A stretch of 25,000 nucleotides of DNA, from assembly GCA_903813345.2 (NCBI GenBank), contig CAIIXF020000133.1:1-25000 (forward strand), written 5' to 3'. The DNA is from Owenia fusiformis (taxonomy: Eukaryota; Annelida; Polychaeta; Sabellida; Oweniidae). Within the stretch, counting starts at the first letter, position 1; the number at the start of each line of letters is the position of its first letter. Positions 1 to 10,393 of this stretch are shown in pieces. The translations under genes and the position numbers were made by a program. Below the pieces are notes generated by a model. It saw only the letters and a program-made list of their open reading frames with translations. It did no database searches and was not told where the DNA came from.

Positions 1-231
1 CACAAAAATCAAGGTAAAATTAATACGCCACTTGACTCGAAATTTTCCTTCAGATAACCCAAATAAACGCATTTTCAGAAGAAATGGCATGTTGTCATTG
101 CAAAAAGATGACAACTGTACCTACATACTAGCTTACTGACTCGTCATGATCACAATTGTGTTGGGACTACATTCATTTTTTTAAACTACTTTTTTCTATT
201 CAGCGGAAGTGACGTATTAGGGCATTTTGGC
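1..231. repeat. Partial monomer: last 231 bp of insert module
   Basis: This is the right-hand half of the 463-bp insert module; its left part lies before the window. It contains the hairpin at 91-115, the right inverted-repeat arm beginning near 209, and a polypyrimidine run followed by CAG at 201-203. It ends at TTTTGGC, next to the CTAATAG word at 232-238. Confidence 0.95.
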
Positions 232-501
232 CTAATAGCCACATGGTTGGATGATTTTTGGCTTGAAATTGCGTTTTTCCAATTAAGTAGAGTTTTTCAA
301 GTAGTTTTATGCAGTTTAAGAATATTCTGACAGCAATTATGAAAAATATGGCTACTTCATTACCCCTGGGGTCATTTTTCCAAGAACCCAATGGTTTTCC
401 TTTAAATTTGACTAGTTTTTCATTTGCATCATAAAATCTACTGCCTGATGGTGACATTTTACAATATCGTGTCAAGAAATTGAGTATTTTAATGCATATT
501 G

Positions 502-945
502 CGATTTTTAGCCAAAATCACTGAACCGTGAACCAGAAAATTGGGCAAATTTGGCCTACTTTGGCAAAATTTTACTAAAATTATCATTTTTTTTGACACT
601 TTATTCCATTCAACCACCTCCTGATTTGAAAAATGATGACAAATTTGATCAGTTTTGACTCTGGCCTGGAGAATTGGGACTTTTGAGATATTTTTAACTT
701 GAATTTAGTCATTTAGAGTGAACAAATACATCAAAAATTGACACTTAACTGACCAATCTCTAACTGTACCCCTGATATGTACCTTCATTCTTCACTGGAA
801 ACCATAAGATGGAAAATTCAATCTTTATTATGAACATCAACTCATTGGCTTCCCCATTTACGACAACATGTGACATCTAGGGGTCATTAAGGGCGAAATT
901 GTAGCCAAATATCGTCAAAATCAGTGGTTTTTGGGGTAAAAAGCG
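502..945. repeat. Imperfect inverted pair within the backbone (502-524 with 921-945)
   Basis: The arm at 502-524 (CGATTTTTAGCC, AAAATCACTGA) matches the reverse complement of 921-945 at 20 of 23 positions with two 1-nt gaps. The arms are about 400 bp apart. Both are A/T-rich, so part of the match may be composition, but the shared CACTGA end argues against pure chance. It is present in every backbone copy. Confidence 0.45.
543..558. repeat. Third copy of the inverted-repeat arm core, in the backbone
   Basis: GGGCAAATTTGGCCTA resembles the core of the right arm, GGGCATTTTGGCCTA at 220-234, in the same orientation with one extra base and one substitution. Its reverse complement resembles the left arm core at 1095-1109. 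It lies 323 bp from the right arm and is repeated in every backbone. It could be a relic of an earlier insertion or an older sub-repeat. Confidence 0.45.
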
Positions 946-1080
946 AAAACTGCTGATTCAGCAAAAACATTAAATTTGTTCATGAAAATTCCCCTTTTTG
1001 CCTCCGTCCAGAATATGTTTCACACTAATAAACTTCAATTCTGGGCGATTCTGAGTAGTTTTAAAAAATTTTGGTCACTT

Positions 1081-1090
1081 TCACATGTGA
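1081..1090. repeat. Perfect 10-bp palindrome at the backbone edge
   Basis: TCACATGTGA is its own reverse complement and directly abuts the CTAATAG word at the left side of the insert. It contains CACATGTG, two overlapping CANNTG E-box cores. In the short monomers it abuts the empty junction instead. Whether any protein binds it cannot be told from the sequence. Confidence 0.6.
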
Positions 1091-1122
1091 CTAATAGGCC
1101 AAACTGCCCTAATTCACGTCAC
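1084..1122. repeat. Left arm of long inverted repeat
   Basis: This 39-nt arm pairs with 1538-1574. From outside inward it reads CATGTG, A, CTAATAG, GCCAAAC, TGCCCTAAT, TC, ACGTCAC. Against the reverse complement of the right arm, 34 positions match, three differ (the A after CATGTG, the middle of CTAATAG, and the C of GCCAAAC) and TC is unpaired. The pairing crosses the CTAATAG word and runs six bases into the backbone. The same arm recurs in every long monomer. Confidence 0.9.
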
Positions 1123-1560
1123 CATACTAGTCAATGGGCAAAAGGTCAAACGCCTGACTTTTTATCTCGAGTTTTGGATTTATGTGGCCTCACTGGCCTA
1201 TCTGAGGTTCTAAAGCTATGTCTAAGCTACATTTTGACACTAAACTCAATAGGGGCCAACCATCTACTTTTTGAAATAATTGGTCAATTGTGACACTACC
1301 CCCTCTCTCTGCAGACAGAAATTGAAATTCACAAAAATCAAGGTAAAATTAATACGCCACTTGACTCGAAATTTTCCTTCAGATAACCCAAATAAACGCA
1401 TTTTCAGAAGAAATGGCATGTTGTCATTGCAAAAAGATGACAACTGTACCTACATACTAGCTTACTGACTCGTCATGATCACAATTGTGTTGGGACTACA
1501 TTCATTTTTTTAAACTACTTTTTTCTATTCAGCGGAAGTGACGTATTAGGGCATTTTGGC
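1098..1560. mobile_element. 463-bp insert module with terminal inverted repeats (MITE-like)
   Basis: The module starts GCCAAACTGCCCTAAT and ends with ATTAGGGCATTTTGGC, an inverted copy with one mismatch; the match continues inward through ACGTCAC after a 2-nt gap. It is flanked on both sides by CTAATAG, as a target-site duplication would be. Two monomers in this array lack exactly 463 bp plus one CTAATAG. It encodes no transposase and no long reading frame, so if mobile it is non-autonomous. The superfamily is unclear: 7 bp is not diagnostic, and reading the ends as GGCCAAA with a 5-bp TAATA duplication fits the same junction. The alternative is an ordinary satellite segment that was deleted twice by slippage between the CTAATAG words. 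Confidence 0.55.
1420..1444. repeat. Perfect 8-bp stem hairpin inside the insert
   Basis: GTTGTCAT and ATGACAAC are exact reverse complements separated by nine bases (TGCAAAAAG). The same hairpin lies at 91-115 and in all other complete inserts. It is not followed by a T-run, and in a eukaryotic satellite there is no reason to call it a terminator; its role is unknown. Confidence 0.7.
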
Positions 1561-1574
1561 CTAATAGCCACATG
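1538..1574. repeat. Right arm of long inverted repeat
   Basis: This 37-nt partner of 1084-1122 reads GTGACGT, ATTAGGGCA, TTTTGGC, CTAATAG, C, CACATG. The two arms enclose a 415-bp loop, so a single strand could fold into a stem of about 37 bp at every insert. The outer part of this arm lies in the backbone of the next monomer. Confidence 0.9.
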
Positions 1575-2419
1575 GTTGGATGATTTTTGGCTTGAAATTG
1601 CGTTTTTCCAATTAAGTAGAGTTTTTCAAGTAGTTTTATGCAGTTTAAGAATATTCTGACAGCAATTATGAAAAATATGGCTACTTCATTACCCCTGGGG
1701 TCATTTTTCCAAGAACCCAATGGTTTTCCTTTAAATTTGACTAGTTTTTCATTTGCATCATAAAATCTACTGCCTGATGGTGACATTTTACAATATCGTG
1801 TCAAGAAATTGAGTATTTTAATGCATATTGCGATTTTTAGCCAAAATCACTGAACCGTGAACCAGAAAATTGGGCAAATTTGGCCTACTTTGGCAAAATT
1901 TTACTAAAATTATCATTTTTTTTGACACTTTATTCCATTCAACCACCTCCTGATTTGAAAAATGATGACAAATTTGATCAGTTTTGACTCTGGCCTGGAG
2001 AATTGGGACTTTTGAGATATTTTTAACTTGAATTTAGTCATTTAGAGTGAACAAATACATCAAAAATTGACACTTAACTGACCAATCTCTAACTGTACCC
2101 CTGATATGTACCTTCATTCTTCACTGGAAACCATAAGATGGAAAATTCAATCTTTATTATGAACATCAACTCATTGGCTTCCCCATTTACGACAACATGT
2201 GACATCTAGGGGTCATTAAGGGCGAAATTGTAGCCAAATATCGTCAAAATCAGTGGTTTTTGGGGTAAAAAGCGAAAACTGCTGATTCAGCAAAAACATT
2301 AAATTTGTTCATGAAAATTCCCCTTTTTGCCTCCGTCCAGAATATGTTTCACACTAATAAACTTCAATTCTGGGCGATTCTGAGTAGTTTTAAAAAATTT
2401 TGGTCACTTTCACATGTGA
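1561..2419. repeat. Satellite monomer 2, short form (859 bp, no insert)
   Basis: CTAATAG (1561-1567) and a full 852-bp backbone (1568-2419) are followed at once by the CTAATAG and backbone of the next monomer. The 463-bp insert and one CTAATAG are missing with base precision. This is either a pre-insertion (empty) unit or a precise deletion product. Confidence 0.95.
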
Positions 2420-2426
2420 CTAATAG
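2420..2426. other. Empty-site junction 1 (single CTAATAG)
   Basis: A single CTAATAG joins backbone to backbone. Left of it is CATGTGA and right of it CCACATG, so the junction forms a 21-bp near-palindrome with three unpaired position pairs, counting the centre. It is identical to the junction at 21886-21892. Confidence 0.9.
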
Positions 2427-3748
2427 CCACATGGTTGGATGATTTTTGGCTTGAAATTGCGTTTTTCCAATTAAGTAGAGTTTTTCAAGTAGTTTTATGC
2501 AGTTTAAGAATATTCTGACAGCAATTATGAAAAATATGGCTACTTCATTACCCCTGGGGTCATTTTTCCAAGAACCCAATGGTTTTCCTTTAAATTTGAC
2601 TAGTTTTTCATTTGCATCATAAAATCTACTGCCTGATGGTGACATTTTACAATATCGTGTCAAGAAATTGAGTATTTTAATGCATATTGCGATTTTTAGC
2701 CAAAATCACTGAACCGTGAACCAGAAAATTGGGCAAATTTGGCCTACTTTGGCAAAATTTTACTAAAATTATCATTTTTTTTGACACTTTATTCCATTCA
2801 ACCACCTCCTGATTTGAAAAATGATGACAAATTTGATCAGTTTTGACTCTGGCCTGGAGAATTGGGACTTTTGAGATATTTTTAACTTGAATTTAGTCAT
2901 TTAGAGTGAACAAATACATCAAAAATTGACACTTAACTGACCAATCTCTAACTGTACCCCTGATATGTACCTTCATTCTTCACTGGAAACCATAAGATGG
3001 AAAATTCAATCTTTATTATGAACATCAACTCATTGGCTTCCCCATTTACGACAACATGTGACATCTAGGGGTCATTAAGGGCGAAATTGTAGCCAAATAT
3101 CGTCAAAATCAGTGGTTTTTGGGGTAAAAAGCGAAAACTGCTGATTCAGCAAAAACATTAAATTTGTTCATGAAAATTCCCCTTTTTGCCTCCGTCCAGA
3201 ATATGTTTCACACTAATAAACTTCAATTCTGGGCGATTCTGAGTAGTTTTAAAAAATTTTGGTCACTTTCACATGTGACTAATAGGCCAAACTGCCCTAA
3301 TTCACGTCACCATACTAGTCAATGGGCAAAAGGTCAAACGCCTGACTTTTTATCTCGAGTTTTGGATTTATGTGGCCTCACTGGCCTATCTGAGGTTCTA
3401 AAGCTATGTCTAAGCTACATTTTGACACTAAACTCAATAGGGGCCAACCATCTACTTTTTGAAATAATTGGTCAATTGTGACACTACCCCCTCTCTCTGC
3501 AGACAGAAATTGAAATTCACAAAAATCAAGGTAAAATTAATACGCCACTTGACTCGAAATTTTCCTTCAGATAACCCAAATAAACGCATTTTCAGAAGAA
3601 ATGGCATGTTGTCATTGCAAAAAGATGACAACTGTACCTACATACTAGCTTACTGACTCGTCATGATCACAATTGTGTTGGGACTACATTCATTTTTTTA
3701 AACTACTTTTTTCTATTCAGCGGAAGTGACGTATTAGGGCATTTTGGC
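2420..3748. repeat. Satellite monomer 3, long form
   Basis: The backbone is 2427-3278 and the insert module is 3286-3748, with CTAATAG words at 2420-2426 and 3279-3285. Same length as monomer 1. Confidence 0.95.
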
Positions 3749-5077
3749 CTAATAGCCACATGGTTGGATGATTTTTGGCTTGAAATTGCGTTTTTCCAAT
3801 TAAGTAGAGTTTTTCAAGTAGTTTTATGCAGTTTAAGAATATTCTGACAGCAATTATGAAAAATATGGCTACTTCATTACCCCTGGGGTCATTTTTCCAA
3901 GAACCCAATGGTTTTCCTTTAAATTTGACTAGTTTTTCATTTGCATCATAAAATCTACTGCCTGATGGTGACATTTTACAATATCGTGTCAAGAAATTGA
4001 GTATTTTAATGCATATTGCGATTTTTAGCCAAAATCACTGAACCGTGAACCAGAAAATTGGGCAAATTTGGCCTACTTTGGCAAAATTTTACTAAAATTA
4101 TCATTTTTTTTGACACTTTATTCCATTCAACCACCTCCTGATTTGAAAAATGATGACAAATTTGATCAGTTTTGACTCTGGCCTGGAGAATTGGGACTTT
4201 TGAGATATTTTTAACTTGAATTTAGTCATTTAGAGTGAACAAATACATCAAAAATTGACACTTAACTGACCAATCTCTAACTGTACCCCTGATATGTACC
4301 TTCATTCTTCACTGGAAACCATAAGATGGAAAATTCAATCTTTATTATGAACATCAACTCATTGGCTTCCCCATTTACGACAACATGTGACATCTAGGGG
4401 TCATTAAGGGCGAAATTGTAGCCAAATATCGTCAAAATCAGTGGTTTTTGGGGTAAAAAGCGAAAACTGCTGATTCAGCAAAAACATTAAATTTGTTCAT
4501 GAAAATTCCCCTTTTTGCCTCCGTCCAGAATATGTTTCACACTAATAAACTTCAATTCTGGGCGATTCTGAGTAGTTTTAAAAAATTTTGGTCACTTTCA
4601 CATGTGACTAATAGGCCAAACTGCCCTAATTCACGTCACCATACTAGTCAATGGGCAAAAGGTCAAACGCCTGACTTTTTATCTCGAGTTTTGGATTTAT
4701 GTGGCCTCACTGGCCTATCTGAGGTTCTAAAGCTATGTCTAAGCTACATTTTGACACTAAACTCAATAGGGGCCAACCATCTACTTTTTGAAATAATTGG
4801 TCAATTGTGACACTACCCCCTCTCTCTGCAGACAGAAATTGAAATTCACAAAAATCAAGGTAAAATTAATACGCCACTTGACTCGAAATTTTCCTTCAGA
4901 TAACCCAAATAAACGCATTTTCAGAAGAAATGGCATGTTGTCATTGCAAAAAGATGACAACTGTACCTACATACTAGCTTACTGACTCGTCATGATCACA
5001 ATTGTGTTGGGACTACATTCATTTTTTTAAACTACTTTTTTCTATTCAGCGGAAGTGACGTATTAGGGCATTTTGGC
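3749..5077. repeat. Satellite monomer 4, long form
   Basis: The backbone is 3756-4607 and the insert module is 4615-5077. Same length as monomer 1; no difference seen. Confidence 0.95.
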
Positions 5078-6406
5078 CTAATAGCCACATGGTTGGATGA
5101 TTTTTGGCTTGAAATTGCGTTTTTCCAATTAAGTAGAGTTTTTCAAGTAGTTTTATGCAGTTTAAGAATATTCTGACAGCAATTATGAAAAATATGGCTA
5201 CTTCATTACCCCTGGGGTCATTTTTCCAAGAACCCAATGGTTTTCCTTTAAATTTGACTAGTTTTTCATTTGCATCATAAAATCTACTGCCTGATGGTGA
5301 CATTTTACAATATCGTGTCAAGAAATTGAGTATTTTAATGCATATTGCGATTTTTAGCCAAAATCACTGAACCGTGAACCAGAAAATTGGGCAAATTTGG
5401 CCTACTTTGGCAAAATTTTACTAAAATTATCATTTTTTTTGACACTTTATTCCATTCAACCACCTCCTGATTTGAAAAATGATGACAAATTTGATCAGTT
5501 TTGACTCTGGCCTGGAGAATTGGGACTTTTGAGATATTTTTAACTTGAATTTAGTCATTTAGAGTGAACAAATACATCAAAAATTGACACTTAACTGACC
5601 AATCTCTAACTGTACCCCTGATATGTACCTTCATTCTTCACTGGAAACCATAAGATGGAAAATTCAATCTTTATTATGAACATCAACTCATTGGCTTCCC
5701 CATTTACGACAACATGTGACATCTAGGGGTCATTAAGGGCGAAATTGTAGCCAAATATCGTCAAAATCAGTGGTTTTTGGGGTAAAAAGCGAAAACTGCT
5801 GATTCAGCAAAAACATTAAATTTGTTCATGAAAATTCCCCTTTTTGCCTCCGTCCAGAATATGTTTCACACTAATAAACTTCAATTCTGGGCGATTCTGA
5901 GTAGTTTTAAAAAATTTTGGTCACTTTCACATGTGACTAATAGGCCAAACTGCCCTAATTCACGTCACCATACTAGTCAATGGGCAAAAGGTCAAACGCC
6001 TGACTTTTTATCTCGAGTTTTGGATTTATGTGGCCTCACTGGCCTATCTGAGGTTCTAAAGCTATGTCTAAGCTACATTTTGACACTAAACTCAATAGGG
6101 GCCAACCATCTACTTTTTGAAATAATTGGTCAATTGTGACACTACCCCCTCTCTCTGCAGACAGAAATTGAAATTCACAAAAATCAAGGTAAAATTAATA
6201 CGCCACTTGACTCGAAATTTTCCTTCAGATAACCCAAATAAACGCATTTTCAGAAGAAATGGCATGTTGTCATTGCAAAAAGATGACAACTGTACCTACA
6301 TACTAGCTTACTGACTCGTCATGATCACAATTGTGTTGGGACTACATTCATTTTTTTAAACTACTTTTTTCTATTCAGCGGAAGTGACGTATTAGGGCAT
6401 TTTGGC
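5078..6406. repeat. Satellite monomer 5, long form
   Basis: The backbone is 5085-5936 and the insert module is 5944-6406. Same length as monomer 1; no difference seen. Confidence 0.95.
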
Positions 6407-7735
6407 CTAATAGCCACATGGTTGGATGATTTTTGGCTTGAAATTGCGTTTTTCCAATTAAGTAGAGTTTTTCAAGTAGTTTTATGCAGTTTAAGAATAT
6501 TCTGACAGCAATTATGAAAAATATGGCTACTTCATTACCCCTGGGGTCATTTTTCCAAGAACCCAATGGTTTTCCTTTAAATTTGACTAGTTTTTCATTT
6601 GCATCATAAAATCTACTGCCTGATGGTGACATTTTACAATATCGTGTCAAGAAATTGAGTATTTTAATGCATATTGCGATTTTTAGCCAAAATCACTGAA
6701 CCGTGAACCAGAAAATTGGGCAAATTTGGCCTACTTTGGCAAAATTTTACTAAAATTATCATTTTTTTTGACACTTTATTCCATTCAACCACCTCCTGAT
6801 TTGAAAAATGATGACAAATTTGATCAGTTTTGACTCTGGCCTGGAGAATTGGGACTTTTGAGATATTTTTAACTTGAATTTAGTCATTTAGAGTGAACAA
6901 ATACATCAAAAATTGACACTTAACTGACCAATCTCTAACTGTACCCCTGATATGTACCTTCATTCTTCACTGGAAACCATAAGATGGAAAATTCAATCTT
7001 TATTATGAACATCAACTCATTGGCTTCCCCATTTACGACAACATGTGACATCTAGGGGTCATTAAGGGCGAAATTGTAGCCAAATATCGTCAAAATCAGT
7101 GGTTTTTGGGGTAAAAAGCGAAAACTGCTGATTCAGCAAAAACATTAAATTTGTTCATGAAAATTCCCCTTTTTGCCTCCGTCCAGAATATGTTTCACAC
7201 TAATAAACTTCAATTCTGGGCGATTCTGAGTAGTTTTAAAAAATTTTGGTCACTTTCACATGTGACTAATAGGCCAAACTGCCCTAATTCACGTCACCAT
7301 ACTAGTCAATGGGCAAAAGGTCAAACGCCTGACTTTTTATCTCGAGTTTTGGATTTATGTGGCCTCACTGGCCTATCTGAGGTTCTAAAGCTATGTCTAA
7401 GCTACATTTTGACACTAAACTCAATAGGGGCCAACCATCTACTTTTTGAAATAATTGGTCAATTGTGACACTACCCCCTCTCTCTGCAGACAGAAATTGA
7501 AATTCACAAAAATCAAGGTAAAATTAATACGCCACTTGACTCGAAATTTTCCTTCAGATAACCCAAATAAACGCATTTTCAGAAGAAATGGCATGTTGTC
7601 ATTGCAAAAAGATGACAACTGTACCTACATACTAGCTTACTGACTCGTCATGATCACAATTGTGTTGGGACTACATTCATTTTTTTAAACTACTTTTTTC
7701 TATTCAGCGGAAGTGACGTATTAGGGCATTTTGGC
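6407..7735. repeat. Satellite monomer 6, long form
   Basis: The backbone is 6414-7265 and the insert module is 7273-7735. Same length as monomer 1; no difference seen. Confidence 0.95.
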
Positions 7736-9064
7736 CTAATAGCCACATGGTTGGATGATTTTTGGCTTGAAATTGCGTTTTTCCAATTAAGTAGAGTTTT
7801 TCAAGTAGTTTTATGCAGTTTAAGAATATTCTGACAGCAATTATGAAAAATATGGCTACTTCATTACCCCTGGGGTCATTTTTCCAAGAACCCAATGGTT
7901 TTCCTTTAAATTTGACTAGTTTTTCATTTGCATCATAAAATCTACTGCCTGATGGTGACATTTTACAATATCGTGTCAAGAAATTGAGTATTTTAATGCA
8001 TATTGCGATTTTTAGCCAAAATCACTGAACCGTGAACCAGAAAATTGGGCAAATTTGGCCTACTTTGGCAAAATTTTACTAAAATTATCATTTTTTTTGA
8101 CACTTTATTCCATTCAACCACCTCCTGATTTGAAAAATGATGACAAATTTGATCAGTTTTGACTCTGGCCTGGAGAATTGGGACTTTTGAGATATTTTTA
8201 ACTTGAATTTAGTCATTTAGAGTGAACAAATACATCAAAAATTGACACTTAACTGACCAATCTCTAACTGTACCCCTGATATGTACCTTCATTCTTCACT
8301 GGAAACCATAAGATGGAAAATTCAATCTTTATTATGAACATCAACTCATTGGCTTCCCCATTTACGACAACATGTGACATCTAGGGGTCATTAAGGGCGA
8401 AATTGTAGCCAAATATCGTCAAAATCAGTGGTTTTTGGGGTAAAAAGCGAAAACTGCTGATTCAGCAAAAACATTAAATTTGTTCATGAAAATTCCCCTT
8501 TTTGCCTCCGTCCAGAATATGTTTCACACTAATAAACTTCAATTCTGGGCGATTCTGAGTAGTTTTAAAAAATTTTGGTCACTTTCACATGTGACTAATA
8601 GGCCAAACTGCCCTAATTCACGTCACCATACTAGTCAATGGGCAAAAGGTCAAACGCCTGACTTTTTATCTCGAGTTTTGGATTTATGTGGCCTCACTGG
8701 CCTATCTGAGGTTCTAAAGCTATGTCTAAGCTACATTTTGACACTAAACTCAATAGGGGCCAACCATCTACTTTTTGAAATAATTGGTCAATTGTGACAC
8801 TACCCCCTCTCTCTGCAGACAGAAATTGAAATTCACAAAAATCAAGGTAAAATTAATACGCCACTTGACTCGAAATTTTCCTTCAGATAACCCAAATAAA
8901 CGCATTTTCAGAAGAAATGGCATGTTGTCATTGCAAAAAGATGACAACTGTACCTACATACTAGCTTACTGACTCGTCATGATCACAATTGTGTTGGGAC
9001 TACATTCATTTTTTTAAACTACTTTTTTCTATTCAGCGGAAGTGACGTATTAGGGCATTTTGGC
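7736..9064. repeat. Satellite monomer 7, long form
   Basis: The backbone is 7743-8594 and the insert module is 8602-9064. Same length as monomer 1; no difference seen. Confidence 0.95.
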
Positions 9065-10393
9065 CTAATAGCCACATGGTTGGATGATTTTTGGCTTGAA
9101 ATTGCGTTTTTCCAATTAAGTAGAGTTTTTCAAGTAGTTTTATGCAGTTTAAGAATATTCTGACAGCAATTATGAAAAATATGGCTACTTCATTACCCCT
9201 GGGGTCATTTTTCCAAGAACCCAATGGTTTTCCTTTAAATTTGACTAGTTTTTCATTTGCATCATAAAATCTACTGCCTGATGGTGACATTTTACAATAT
9301 CGTGTCAAGAAATTGAGTATTTTAATGCATATTGCGATTTTTAGCCAAAATCACTGAACCGTGAACCAGAAAATTGGGCAAATTTGGCCTACTTTGGCAA
9401 AATTTTACTAAAATTATCATTTTTTTTGACACTTTATTCCATTCAACCACCTCCTGATTTGAAAAATGATGACAAATTTGATCAGTTTTGACTCTGGCCT
9501 GGAGAATTGGGACTTTTGAGATATTTTTAACTTGAATTTAGTCATTTAGAGTGAACAAATACATCAAAAATTGACACTTAACTGACCAATCTCTAACTGT
9601 ACCCCTGATATGTACCTTCATTCTTCACTGGAAACCATAAGATGGAAAATTCAATCTTTATTATGAACATCAACTCATTGGCTTCCCCATTTACGACAAC
9701 ATGTGACATCTAGGGGTCATTAAGGGCGAAATTGTAGCCAAATATCGTCAAAATCAGTGGTTTTTGGGGTAAAAAGCGAAAACTGCTGATTCAGCAAAAA
9801 CATTAAATTTGTTCATGAAAATTCCCCTTTTTGCCTCCGTCCAGAATATGTTTCACACTAATAAACTTCAATTCTGGGCGATTCTGAGTAGTTTTAAAAA
9901 ATTTTGGTCACTTTCACATGTGACTAATAGGCCAAACTGCCCTAATTCACGTCACCATACTAGTCAATGGGCAAAAGGTCAAACGCCTGACTTTTTATCT
10001 CGAGTTTTGGATTTATGTGGCCTCACTGGCCTATCTGAGGTTCTAAAGCTATGTCTAAGCTACATTTTGACACTAAACTCAATAGGGGCCAACCATCTAC
10101 TTTTTGAAATAATTGGTCAATTGTGACACTACCCCCTCTCTCTGCAGACAGAAATTGAAATTCACAAAAATCAAGGTAAAATTAATACGCCACTTGACTC
10201 GAAATTTTCCTTCAGATAACCCAAATAAACGCATTTTCAGAAGAAATGGCATGTTGTCATTGCAAAAAGATGACAACTGTACCTACATACTAGCTTACTG
10301 ACTCGTCATGATCACAATTGTGTTGGGACTACATTCATTTTTTTAAACTACTTTTTTCTATTCAGCGGAAGTGACGTATTAGGGCATTTTGGC
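9065..10393. repeat. Satellite monomer 8, long form
   Basis: The backbone is 9072-9923 and the insert module is 9931-10393. Same length as monomer 1; no difference seen. Confidence 0.95.

Larger units (their letters stand above)
232..1560. repeat. Satellite monomer 1, long form (1329 bp), reference copy
   Basis: Used here as the reference copy. It is made of CTAATAG (232-238), an 852-bp backbone (239-1090), a second CTAATAG (1091-1097) and the 463-bp insert module (1098-1560). The backbone is A+T-rich, with a T5 run at 274-278 and a T8 run at 587-594, an imperfect inverted pair at 502-524 and 921-945, and a near-perfect small palindrome at 951-963. No gene is recognisable in either part. The boundary between backbone and insert is defined by the two monomers that lack the insert. 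Confidence 0.96.

Noticed and set aside
951-963. Small palindrome TGCTGA-T-TCAGCA as an operator
   Set aside because: A 13-bp palindrome is easily found by chance in 1.3 kb, and there is no gene for it to control.
976-1293. 105-codon forward reading frame repeated in every long monomer
   Set aside because: Its identity between copies only reflects identity of the DNA. It crosses the backbone/insert boundary and is destroyed in the short monomers. I see no domain, signal or membrane pattern and no coding-type variation.
1280-1468. 62-codon forward reading frame overlapping the end of the previous one
   Set aside because: Short, overlapping by 14 bp in another frame, rich in K/N/R as A+T-rich chance frames are, with no family resemblance. 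The apparent operon-like overlap is accidental.
1098-1560. Assigning the module to a named transposon superfamily
   Set aside because: The duplication could be 7 bp (CTAATAG) or 5 bp (TAATA) because of homology at the junction, and the ends do not match a terminal consensus I can identify with confidence. No transposase is present.
1529-1804. 91-codon reverse reading frame
   Set aside because: It spans the insert end and changes its C-terminus to 96 codons in the T6 monomers and 99 codons in the short monomers, so nothing keeps its frame. No recognisable domain.
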